Assembly (NCBI GenBank): GCA_020633495.1
Contig: JACKDR010000027.1
Coordinates: 1 to 64,000, forward strand
Direction: 5' to 3'
Source: Kofleriaceae bacterium
GTDB lineage: Bacteria; Myxococcota_A; Polyangia; Haliangiales; Haliangiaceae
DNA length: 64,000 bases
Positions 17,686-26,418 of the stretch are shown piece by piece. The position numbers were made by a program, and so were the translations under genes. The notes below the pieces were generated by a model that saw only the letters and a list, made by a program, of their open reading frames with translations, was not told the origin of the DNA and searched no databases. The number at the start of each line of letters is the position of its first letter. Position 1 is the stretch's first letter.

Positions 17686-17859
17686 ATGTTGATGAGCTGG
17701 GTGCGCATGAAGGCCCCGACCAAGACCCTCCCGCACCCGCAGCCCCGCGAGCTGCCGAGCCGCGAGCGCCTGACCCCTGCGCAGCTGGCCGCCGTCCACG
17801 GCGGCGCCGACGCCGTCGCCACCGGCAAGCGGCAGCACGGCCACATCCACTCGTCGTAA
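17686..17859 (+). CDS. second short GG-leader peptide, orphan
   Basis: A 57-residue peptide (50 if ATG 17707 is used). Its centre, RELPSRERLTPAQLAAV then HGG, has the Leu-Thr-x(2)-x-Leu-x(2)-Val-x-Gly-Gly spacing of double-glycine natural-product or bacteriocin leaders. What follows the GG (ADAVATGKRQHGHIHSS) is short, His-rich and lacks Cys. In-frame ATGs at 17686, 17692 and 17707 compete; a GGTGG (17676-17680) precedes the first. It is divergent from the aminotransferase gene. No modification or export gene is adjacent. Its real product may simply be a small secreted peptide. Confidence 0.5.
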   Translation: MLMSWVRMKAPTKTLPHPQPRELPSRERLTPAQLAAVHGGADAVATGKRQHGHIHSS

Positions 17860-17979
17860 CGCCGGCCGTCTTCGCCGGCGACGGCTCCGCTCGATCCTCC
17901 CGTCGTCCCCTCGCTTCGCTCCGCGTCCCGCCCCGCCGCCCGCCGCGCCTCCGCCTCGCCGCCCCGCCGCCCGCCCCCG

Positions 17980-18062
17980 CCGCCCGCCGCCCGCCGCCCG
18001 CCGCCCGCCGCCCGCCGCCCGCCGCCCGCCGCCCGCCGCCCGCCGCCCGCCGCCCGCCGCCC
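17980..18062. repeat. tandem 7-bp repeat (CCGCCCG)n in a gene-free stretch
   Basis: Eleven exact copies of CCGCCCG plus a partial twelfth lie within the 327-bp gap 17860-18186. On each side the sequence is a low-complexity C/G-rich run (CCGCC, CGCCTC). The unit is not a multiple of 3 and no gene crosses it. The downstream part of the gap (about 18120-18186) carries no obvious promoter but ends in GGGGGAGGAGCG before the ATG at 18187. Confidence 0.9.
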
Positions 18063-18186
18063 TCCGCTCTCCGCCCTCCACCCACATCGACCCCAGCCCC
18101 GCTCGACCTCACCGCCCGTCAAATCTGCGCGGCTCGGGGAAGCTGCGCCTGCGTGGCGACGTATCCTCGGGGGAGGAGCGTCCCTT

Positions 18187-20271
18187 ATGTCCTTCGATGA
18201 AGATGGCGGTGCGGGCTTCGCCAGCGGCCCGTTCTCCGAGCCGGTCAACTCGGTGCTGGGCGAGAGCTTCGGCTCCTCCCTCGACGGCATCGACGTCATC
18301 CGCGGCGACGATCACACCAACCGCGCCCTCGGCGCCAAGGCGCACACGATCGGCAGCACGATCTCGCTCGGCGGCGACATCCGCGAGGACGTCAACGATC
18401 CGTCCTCGATGGAGGTCATCGCCCACGAGGTCGCGCACGCCCTCGCCGGCGGTGGCTCCGGCAGCAAGCTCCTCGACGGCGGCCGCGACGACGCCGGCGA
18501 GTCGGCGGCGCACGCCGCGTCGGGCGCGTTCCGCGACTTCATCGCCGGCGGCGCCAGCGGGCCGGCGCCGCGGCTGTCGCCCGCGCACGGCGGCACCGCG
18601 ATGATCCACCGGTTCGAGGCCGGCGAGCACGCCGACGCGGTCGACCACGCCTCCGACACGCTGGCCGCCGCCGGTCGCGACGTCGATCCGGCGGTGGCGG
18701 CGGCGATGGCCCAGCCCATCACGCTGTCCAACGGCGTCACCGTCACCCAGGGCCAGATCACCGCGATGATGGGCGACTTCTACGGCGCCTACACGCAGGG
18801 CGAGGACGGCGCCGAGCACTTCGATCCCGCGGCGTCGTTCGCGGCGATGGACAACGCCGATCCCGAGGAGATGCAGCGCATCCTCGGCTTCGTGCAGCAG
18901 GAGCAGGACGGCGTCACCGCGGCGCGCGCCGGCGGCCCCGACTTCGAGCCCACCGACGCCACGACGCTGGAGCGCCTGACCCTCGGGCGCCACCAGCACA
19001 CCGACGAGAACGGCACGACCACCGGCTACTCGCTGCTCGAGCTCGCCGAGCGCAACACCAACCACTTCAACACCGCCGACGAGTCCGGCACCGACAACAA
19101 CATGGGCGCGTACGGCGCGTTCCACGAGATGGCGATGCAGGCCGCCGAGCAGGTCGCGACCCTGCCGCCCGGCCCCGAGCGCGACGCCGCGCAGCAGCGG
19201 GCGCTGGCCCTCGAGGCCAGCTCGATGCACTTCATGACCGACCGGTTCGCGGGCGGCCACCAGTTCGACAAGCAGCAGCTGATGGACGAGAACGGCAACG
19301 GCAAGATCGCCAACGCCCGCGCCCACATCGTCCACAACGAGCTCAACGAGAACGGCGCGACCGTGCACAACGCCGCCGGCGAGGAGTGGACCGCCCTCGG
19401 CGACGGCCACTGGGCCGAGGAAGGCAACGCCGAGAACCGCGTCCACACCGCCGAGGCGGTGTCGGCGTCGTACGGCGACATCAACGCGATCATGAACGGC
19501 GACGCCAGCGCCGCCGACTTCGCCAGTCCGACCGCGACCGCCCACCAGTCGGTGCCGGAGTGGGATCCGGAGCTCAACGATCGCACGATGGCGCGCGCCG
19601 CCGATCAGGGCCCGCTCGACATCATCGCGGCCGAGTCGGACAACCTGTCGATCCTGCCGACCGTGGCGGATCGCGCGATCCGCAACAACGTCATCCACCC
19701 CATCGAGGACGCGGCCAGCGCGGCGTGGGACTGGACGAGTAATACCGCCAGCACGGTCGGCAACGCCGTGGCCAACGGCGCCAGCCGCGCGTGGGACGCC
19801 ACCACCGGCGCGGCCAGCGCGGCGTGGGACTGGACGACCAACACCGCCAGCTCGGTCGGCAACGCGGTCGCCGACGGCGCCAGCCGCGCGTGGGACGCCA
19901 CCACCGACGCCGGTGGCCGCGCGCTCGACTGGGCCTCCGACACCGCCAGCTCGGTCGGCAACACCGTCGCCGACGGCGCCAGCGCGGCGTGGGACTGGAC
20001 CACGCAGGCCGCGGGCAGCGCCGCGGACGCGGTGAGCAACGGCGCCAGCCGGGCGTGGGACGCGACCACCTCCGCCGCCAGCACGGTCGGCAACGCGGTC
20101 AGCAACGGCGCCAGCGCCGCGTGGGACGCCACCACCGGCGCGGCCAGCTCGGCGTGGAACGCCGGCACCCGCGCCGCCAGCGCCGCCGGCAACGCGGTCT
20201 CGAACGGCGCGTCCTGGGTCGGCGATCAGGCCACGGGCGCGTGGAACGCGTTCGCCGGCATGTTCGACTGA
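18187..20271 (+). CDS. DUF4157-type zinc-metalloprotease-like protein with 16 hendecad repeats
   Basis: A 694-residue protein. Residues about 15-90 match DUF4157, a domain typical of extracellular contractile injection system (eCIS)-associated effectors: DVIRGDDHTNRALGAKAHTI, then IAHEVAHALAGG with HExxH at 80-84. The middle has SSMHFMTDRFAGGHQ (His348, Asp352, His358), resembling zinc-dependent phospholipase C motifs. From Ala510 to residue 685 the sequence is sixteen 11-residue units alternating ASRAWDATTGA and ASSVGNAVADG, ending WNAFAGMFD; this should form a long amphipathic helix that could bind lipid. A strong RBS precedes ATG 18187. No other eCIS genes are in the window. DUF4157 assignment is by motif memory. 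Confidence 0.85.
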   Translation: MSFDEDGGAGFASGPFSEPVNSVLGESFGSSLDGIDVIRGDDHTNRALGAKAHTIGSTISLGGDIREDVNDPSSMEVIAHEVAHALAGGGSGSKLLDGGRDDAGESAAHAASGAFRDFIAGGASGPAPRLSPAHGGTAMIHRFEAGEHADAVDHASDTLAAAGRDVDPAVAAAMAQPITLSNGVTVTQGQITAMMGDFYGAYTQGEDGAEHFDPAASFAAMDNADPEEMQRILGFVQQEQDGVTAARAGGPDFEPTDATTLERLTLGRHQHTDENGTTTGYSLLELAERNTNHFNTADESGTDNNMGAYGAFHEMAMQAAEQVATLPPGPERDAAQQRALALEASSMHFMTDRFAGGHQFDKQQLMDENGNGKIANARAHIVHNELNENGATVHNAAGEEWTALGDGHWAEEGNAENRVHTAEAVSASYGDINAIMNGDASAADFASPTATAHQSVPEWDPELNDRTMARAADQGPLDIIAAESDNLSILPTVADRAIRNNVIHPIEDAASAAWDWTSNTASTVGNAVANGASRAWDATTGAASAAWDWTTNTASSVGNAVADGASRAWDATTDAGGRALDWASDTASSVGNTVADGASAAWDWTTQAAGSAADAVSNGASRAWDATTSAASTVGNAVSNGASAAWDATTGAASSAWNAGTRAASAAGNAVSNGASWVGDQATGAWNAFAGMFD

Positions 20272-20353
20272 GCGCGGCTGTGGCGGTGCGGCGACGTCGA
20301 CGGGCACGCCCTCCGGCGCGCCTGCCGCGCGCGGTGCGTGCGATGGTGGCAGC

Positions 20354-20722
20354 ATGACTCGCGACGATCCCGGCTGGACGCTCCGCTACGCCGACGGCGC
20401 GGCGAACGCGTACGAGGTCGTGGGCGCCGGCGCCGACGTCGACGTCGCGTACGTCCCGGTGACGCCGCGCGACAGCTCCAGCGGCACCTACAGCGGCGGC
20501 GCGCCGTGGCGCGTCCGGATCGACGCCAGCGATCCACGGATCGAGGAGCTGTGGCGCCGTGTCGACGCGCTGGCGTCGGTCGCGTCGTCGGGGGACGGCG
20601 GTCGCGCCATGGGCACCGGCGCGTTCACCGTGACGCGCGACGGCACGACCCGCACGTTCGTGGTCGCGCCGGGGCCGGGGCTCGATGCGTTCGACGCGCT
20701 GATCCGCGGCCTGGCGCGGTAG
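20354..20722 (+). CDS. hypothetical protein (122 aa)
   Basis: A small soluble protein without signal or membrane segment. Its sequence alternates short beta strands (TLRYADGAANAYEVVG, AFTVTRDGTTRTFVVAPG) with a helix (PRIEELWRRVDALASVAS), suggesting a compact alpha/beta fold. I recognise no family. It lies 82 bp after the DUF4157-type gene on the same strand and may be co-transcribed, for example as an immunity or chaperone partner, but that is only positional inference. Confidence 0.7.
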   Translation: MTRDDPGWTLRYADGAANAYEVVGAGADVDVAYVPVTPRDSSSGTYSGGAPWRVRIDASDPRIEELWRRVDALASVASSGDGGRAMGTGAFTVTRDGTTRTFVVAPGPGLDAFDALIRGLAR

Positions 20723-20768
20723 CGACGAGGCGCCGCCCACGATGGTAATGTCGTCGGCCGTGACGTCC

Positions 20769-21059
20769 ATGACCTCGAAGTTCATCGCCCTGGCGAGCCT
20801 GGCGCTCGCGCTCTCGCTGGCCGCCTGTGGCGGCTCGAAGCCGGCGGCTTCCGGGCCCGCGGCGACGACCGACGACACCGCGGCGCCCGCCGACGAGGCC
20901 GTCTCGACCGACGACGGCGCCGGCGGCCCGGCGATCGGCGCAGACGAGTGCTGCTGCCCGTTCGCCTCCGCCGAGGGCGTGTCGTACAACGTCTCGCCGC
21001 GCGCCGACTGCGAGAGCTACGGCAGCGAGTGCGTCGAGGCCGAGCGCTGCGCCGAGTGA
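20769..21059 (+). CDS. small Cys-rich lipoprotein
   Basis: A 96-residue exported protein. The ATG at 20769 directly precedes a signal peptide ending SLAAC (lipobox); an Ala/Thr/Asp linker follows. The mature C-terminus (about 35 residues) has seven cysteines, including a CCC run in DECCCPFASAEG and ECVEAERCAE, suggesting a disulfide-knotted or metal-binding tip. No family is recognised. An upstream ATG at 20742 is in frame but would bury the signal. Confidence 0.78.
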   Translation: MTSKFIALASLALALSLAACGGSKPAASGPAATTDDTAAPADEAVSTDDGAGGPAIGADECCCPFASAEGVSYNVSPRADCESYGSECVEAERCAE

Positions 21060-21541
21060 CCTGAGTCGCGCGTCCGGCCGCGATCGACCCTTGCCGCGGG
21101 TTGCCGCGTCGATCGCCGGGAATCGGCCGGCGGCGCTCCGATCGCGGTGGCGCGACGGCGCCGCGGTGACCACGTTGCATGGCCCGTGCAGGAGCCCATG
21201 CCACGACACTCGGTACTCGGCGTCGCCATCATGTCGATGCTGTTGCCGGTGCTGTATGCCGCGTTCTGGGTCGACGGCGTGGTTCACCAGCTCAACGACG
21301 CCCAGGGCCTCCGGCTGTCGGGTGTCTTCAGCGAGCACGCGACCCCGCAGTGGACCCGGCGCTGGACCGAGGGCGTGTCGCGGGCCACGGGCGGTCGGGT
21401 GTCGCCGCGCGGCGTGCTGGTCTGGCTGGCGCTGTTTCCGATCGGCCTGCCGTTGCTGCAGCACCGGATCAACCAGGGCCGCGTCACGCTGCCGCCGGCG
21501 CGCCTGGTGTCGGGTCCCGATCGGCGCGCGGCGCCCCGCCG

Positions 21542-22660
<1,119 letters not shown>

Positions 22661-22776
22661 GGCGATTCCTCGTGCGGATGGGTCCCGGTACCCGGATGGA
22701 GACAGCCGGGGCCGAGATCGGGTCACGCGGAACGCACCGGCGGCGCGAGGCCGCCGCGGACGGCCCGACGGCCGGG

Positions 22777-23454
22777 TCAGCCGCGCGCGGTGACGCGCGG
22801 GTAGACCAGCCCCGCCAGGGCGCCGCCGACCAGGGGCGCGACCCAGAACAGCCACAGCTGTCCGATGGCGTGGCTGCCCGCGAACAGCGCCTGGCTGGTC
22901 GACCGCGCCGGGTTCACCGAGGTGTTGGTCAACGGGATGCTGATCAGGTGGACCAGCGTGAGGCCCAGGCCGATCGCGATCGGCGCGAAGCCGGCCGGCG
23001 CGCGGTCGTCGGTGGCGCCGAGGATGACGAACAGGAAGAAGAACGTCATCAGGGCCTCGGCCATGAACGCCCCGCCGAGGGCGAGCCCGGGCTTGCCGTA
23101 GAAGTTGGCGGCGAACCCTCCTGCGGTCGGGTCGCTGTCGGTGCCGAGCTTCAACGTCGCGTAGATGGCCGCGGCGCCAGCGAGCGCGCCGACGAGCTGG
23201 GCGGCGATGTACGGGCCGGCGTCGCGGGCGTCGAAGCGCTTGCCCAGCACCAGCCCGATCGTGACCGCCGGGTTGAGGTGGCACCCCGAGACGTGGCCGA
23301 TCGCGTAGGCCATCGTCAGCACCGACAGGCCGAACGCCAGGGCGATGCCCAGCACTCCGACCGCGCCTCCGGAGATGACCGCGGTGCCGCAGCCGCCGAT
23401 CACGAGCCATGCGGTGCCGAAAGCCTCCGCGCCGAGCCTGCTCCTGAGCGTCAT
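22777..23454 (-). CDS. aqpZ: aquaporin Z-type water channel
   Basis: A 225-residue inner-membrane MIP-family channel with six membrane helices. The two half-helix NPA motifs are intact: GCHLNPAVTIGL (first) and TSVNPARSTSQAL (second, with the selectivity-filter Arg next to NPA). The His after GC and the absence of the Asp extension typical of glycerol facilitators point to a water-selective AqpZ type. It has its own ATG at 23454 and is 117 bp from the GH18-like gene. Role: rapid water flux under osmotic change. Confidence 0.95.
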   Translation of the reverse strand: MTLRSRLGAEAFGTAWLVIGGCGTAVISGGAVGVLGIALAFGLSVLTMAYAIGHVSGCHLNPAVTIGLVLGKRFDARDAGPYIAAQLVGALAGAAAIYATLKLGTDSDPTAGGFAANFYGKPGLALGGAFMAEALMTFFFLFVILGATDDRAPAGFAPIAIGLGLTLVHLISIPLTNTSVNPARSTSQALFAGSHAIGQLWLFWVAPLVGGALAGLVYPRVTARG

Positions 23455-23563
23455 GGTCCCTCCCTGGGTGGACGCTCGTATTCTCGCGCAGCGCCCCGGC
23501 GCGCGTCGAGAGGGCTGCGCCGCGTCGGTGCGGCGCGGTGCCGGGGCGGTGCCGGGGCGCCGC

Positions 23564-24502
23564 TCAGCCGTCGCCGGCCGGCTCGTCGTCGACGAAGTCG
23601 AAGCCGAAGCGGCCCTTGATGCACAGGTTGCCCTCGGTGACCGAGGCGTCGAGGGGCGAGGTCACCTTGACGATGCGGCCGTCCTGGGCGTGCAGGGTCA
23701 GCGTGCAGCCGACGCCGCAGTACGAGCAGATCGTGTCGGTCGTGGTCTGCCGCTCCGGCGCCCAGGTGCCTTTGCCGCGCATGACGTGCTCGCTCTTGAA
23801 CACCAGCGCGTTGGTCGGGCACACGCCGATGCAGTTGCCGCAGTACACGCACGCCGACGCCGGCAGCGGCACGTCGGCCTCGGTGGCGACGCGGGCGTCG
23901 AAGCCGCGCCCGGCGACCGCGATCGCGAAGGTGTTCTGGGCGTCGGTGCCGCAGGCCTCGACGCACTTGTAGCAGAGGATGCAGCGGGCGTAGTCGCGGA
24001 CGTAGAGGTCGTTGTCGTCCTTGACCGGCTGCGCGACGGTGGCGGCGTCGGCGCCGAAGCGCTCGGGGTGAGCGTCATAGCGGGCCATCCACCGGGCCAC
24101 GTCGGGGGCCTGCGACAGGTCGACCGACGAGCCGAGCAGCTCGAGCACGAGCTTGCGCGACAGCCGGACCCGCGGCGAGTCGGTGTGCACCTTCATGCCG
24201 GCCTCGGCCTTGCGCGCGCACGACGGCACCAGCGTGCGCGAGCCCTCCAGCTCGACGACGCAGACCCGGCAGGCGTTGACCGGGGTCAGCGTCTTCAGGA
24301 AGCACAGGGTCGGGGTCTCGACGCCGATCGAGGCGCAGGCGTCGAGCAGCGAGCTGCCGTCGGCGACCTGGACCTCGCGGCCGTCGATCTCGAGCGTGAT
24401 CGTCGCCGGCGCCGGCGTCGGCGGCGCCATCGGCAGGCGCACCGAGCGGGGCGGCGGCTCGAACCAGACCCGATCGGCGCCGTCGTCGTGGTCGGCGCTC
24501 AT
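23564..24502 (-). CDS. formate dehydrogenase ferredoxin-like subunit carrying the Fe4S4 part of the Mo domain
   Basis: A 312-residue iron-sulfur protein. Order of domains: a [2Fe-2S] ferredoxin fold (TLCFLK, NACRVCVVE, VPSCA), a His/Cys cluster region, two [4Fe-4S] sites (YARCILCYKCVEACG and ASACVYCGNCIGVCPTNA), and finally CSYCGVGCTLTL ... GNLCIKGRFG, which is the Fe4S4 lid of the molybdopterin domain. In ordinary FdhA all of this is N-terminal in one chain with the Mo domain; here it is a separate third gene. The start ATG overlaps the previous stop (ATGA). It would pass electrons from the Mo/Sec centre to the FMN subunit. Confidence 0.93.
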   Translation of the reverse strand: MSADHDDGADRVWFEPPPRSVRLPMAPPTPAPATITLEIDGREVQVADGSSLLDACASIGVETPTLCFLKTLTPVNACRVCVVELEGSRTLVPSCARKAEAGMKVHTDSPRVRLSRKLVLELLGSSVDLSQAPDVARWMARYDAHPERFGADAATVAQPVKDDNDLYVRDYARCILCYKCVEACGTDAQNTFAIAVAGRGFDARVATEADVPLPASACVYCGNCIGVCPTNALVFKSEHVMRGKGTWAPERQTTTDTICSYCGVGCTLTLHAQDGRIVKVTSPLDASVTEGNLCIKGRFGFDFVDDEPAGDG

Positions 24503-26406
24503 CGCGCACCTCCGGTGGTGGGGGCGTCGGCGACCGGGTCGCCGAGGCCGAGCGCCAGCGCCGACTCGATCGCCGCCGACGCGGTCTGGCCCAGGCCGCA
24601 GATCGACGCGTCGCGCATGGCCTGGCCCAGCTCGGCGAGCAGGGCGCGGTCGTCGGCGACCGCCGCCGCCGGCGGCCGCGCTGCCAGGCGGTGCAGCGCC
24701 TCGTCCTGGCGCACGGTGCCGACCCGGCACGGCACGCACTGGCCGCACGACTCGTCGCGGAAGAACTGCGCGATCCGGCGCAGCACGCCGGGCAGGTCGG
24801 CGCCGTCGTCGAAGACCATCACGACGCCGGAGCCGAGGGTGGCGCCGATCGCGCGCAGGCCCTCGAGCGTGAGCGGCACGTCGAGGGCGTCGGCGCCGAC
24901 GAACGAGCCGGCGGCGCCGCCGAGCAGCACCGCGCGCACCGGCCGGCCGCGGCTGGTGCCGCCGGCGAGCGCGAGCAGGTCGCGCACGGTGACGCCGAAC
25001 GGGGCCTCGTACAGGCCGGGCCGGGCGACGTGGCCCGACACGCAGTACAGCTTGGGCCCCGTCGAGGTGCCGGAGCCCTGGGCGGCGAACGCGGCGCCGC
25101 CCGCGGTGAGCAGCACCGGCACGTTGGCCAGGGTCTCGACGTTGTTGACCACGGTGGGCTTGCCGAACAGCCCGACCGCGACCGGGTAGGGCGGCTTGCT
25201 GCGCGGCTCGCCGCGGAAGCCCTCGAGCGAGTTGAACAGCGAGGTCTCCTCGCCGCAGATGTAGGCGCCGGCGCCGCGGCGGATCTCGACGTCGAAGCGG
25301 GCGCCGGTGCCGGCGACGTCGGCGCCGAGCAGGCCGGCGGCGCGGGCGGCGTCGATCGCGGCCTGCAGGCGGGCCGCGGCCACCGGGTACTCGCCGCGCA
25401 CGTAGACGTAGCCGTGCTCGGCGCCCGCGGTCAGCCCGGCGATCGTCATGCCCTCGATCACCGCGAACGGATCCCACTCCATCAGGATCCGGTCCTTGAA
25501 CGTGCCGGGCTCCGACTCGTCGGCGTTGCAGACGACGTAGCGGGTGCGCTCGGTCTGGCCGGCGACCGCCTGCCACTTGCGGCCGGTGGGGAACGCGGCG
25601 CCGCCGCGTCCGACCAGGCGGCCGGCGGTCAGCTCGGCGATCACCCCGGCGCCGCCCAGCTCGATCGCCCGGGTCAGGCCGCGGTAGCCGCCGTGGCGGC
25701 GGTAGTCGTCGAGGCTGCCCGGATCCACGACGCCGACCCGCGCCAGCAGCTGCAGCGACGCGTCGCCGGCCTGGGGCACCGAGCGCCGGACCTCGTCGAG
25801 GCGCGCGTCGCCGCGGCGGGCGCCGGCGGAGGCGTCGGCGGGGCCGTCGACCGCGGCGCGGGCGGTGGCGATCGCGGCGGCGGTCGCCGGCGCCACGACC
25901 TCGGTGGTCGGCGTCGCGCCGGCGCGGACCAGCAACGCCGCCGGCGCCAGCTCGCACAGGCCGAGGCACGGGCTGCGCTTCCAGGTCGCGCCGTCGGCCA
26001 CGGCGCCCTCGGCGCCCAGCGCCGCGCACACGTCCTCGGCGCCGGCGTTGCGACAGGCGATGTCGTCGCAGACGTGCGCGACCACCGGCGGCGCCGGCTC
26101 GAGATCGATCAGGTGGTAGAAGCTGGCGACGCCCCAGACCTCGGCGGGCGGCACGGTCAGGCGGCGCGCGATGTAGTCGAGCGCGGCCTTGCTGACCCAG
26201 CCGACGCGCGCCTGCACCGCCTCGATCGCGGGCAGCAGCAGATCGCGGCGGGCCTCGATCGCGCGCAGGCCGCGGCGCGCGACCCGGCCGTCGAGCGCGA
26301 CGTCGCGGTCGCCGCCGTCCCAGCCCGACGCGGGCGCGCCGAGCAGGGCGTCGACCGCGGCGCGTTCGTCGGGGCTGGGCTCGGAGTGGGGGATGCGGAG
26401 GTCCAT
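24499..26406 (-). CDS. NAD-dependent formate dehydrogenase diaphorase subunit (NuoE-NuoF fusion)
   Basis: A 635-residue soluble electron-transfer subunit. Residues about 50-200 are NuoE-like with a [2Fe-2S] site (VCDDIACR and CLGLCE). Residues about 230-560 are NuoF-like: GRGGAAFPTGRKW (FMN), CNADESEPGTFKDR, GAGAYICGEETSL (NADH site). The [4Fe-4S] ligands are ESCGQCVPCRVGT plus a later Cys in SICGLGQ. It matches the beta subunit of NAD-linked formate dehydrogenases and HoxF. It starts 12 bp after the catalytic gene and its stop overlaps the following ATG. It transfers electrons from formate to NAD+. Confidence 0.95.
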   Translation of the reverse strand: MDLRIPHSEPSPDERAAVDALLGAPASGWDGGDRDVALDGRVARRGLRAIEARRDLLLPAIEAVQARVGWVSKAALDYIARRLTVPPAEVWGVASFYHLIDLEPAPPVVAHVCDDIACRNAGAEDVCAALGAEGAVADGATWKRSPCLGLCELAPAALLVRAGATPTTEVVAPATAAAIATARAAVDGPADASAGARRGDARLDEVRRSVPQAGDASLQLLARVGVVDPGSLDDYRRHGGYRGLTRAIELGGAGVIAELTAGRLVGRGGAAFPTGRKWQAVAGQTERTRYVVCNADESEPGTFKDRILMEWDPFAVIEGMTIAGLTAGAEHGYVYVRGEYPVAAARLQAAIDAARAAGLLGADVAGTGARFDVEIRRGAGAYICGEETSLFNSLEGFRGEPRSKPPYPVAVGLFGKPTVVNNVETLANVPVLLTAGGAAFAAQGSGTSTGPKLYCVSGHVARPGLYEAPFGVTVRDLLALAGGTSRGRPVRAVLLGGAAGSFVGADALDVPLTLEGLRAIGATLGSGVVMVFDDGADLPGVLRRIAQFFRDESCGQCVPCRVGTVRQDEALHRLAARPPAAAVADDRALLAELGQAMRDASICGLGQTASAAIESALALGLGDPVADAPTTGGAR

Positions 26407-26418
26407 GCGGGGCTCGGG

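Noticed and set aside
17860..18186. CRISPR-like array in the C/G-rich repeat
   Set aside because: The repeat is a 7-bp uninterrupted tandem unit without spacers.
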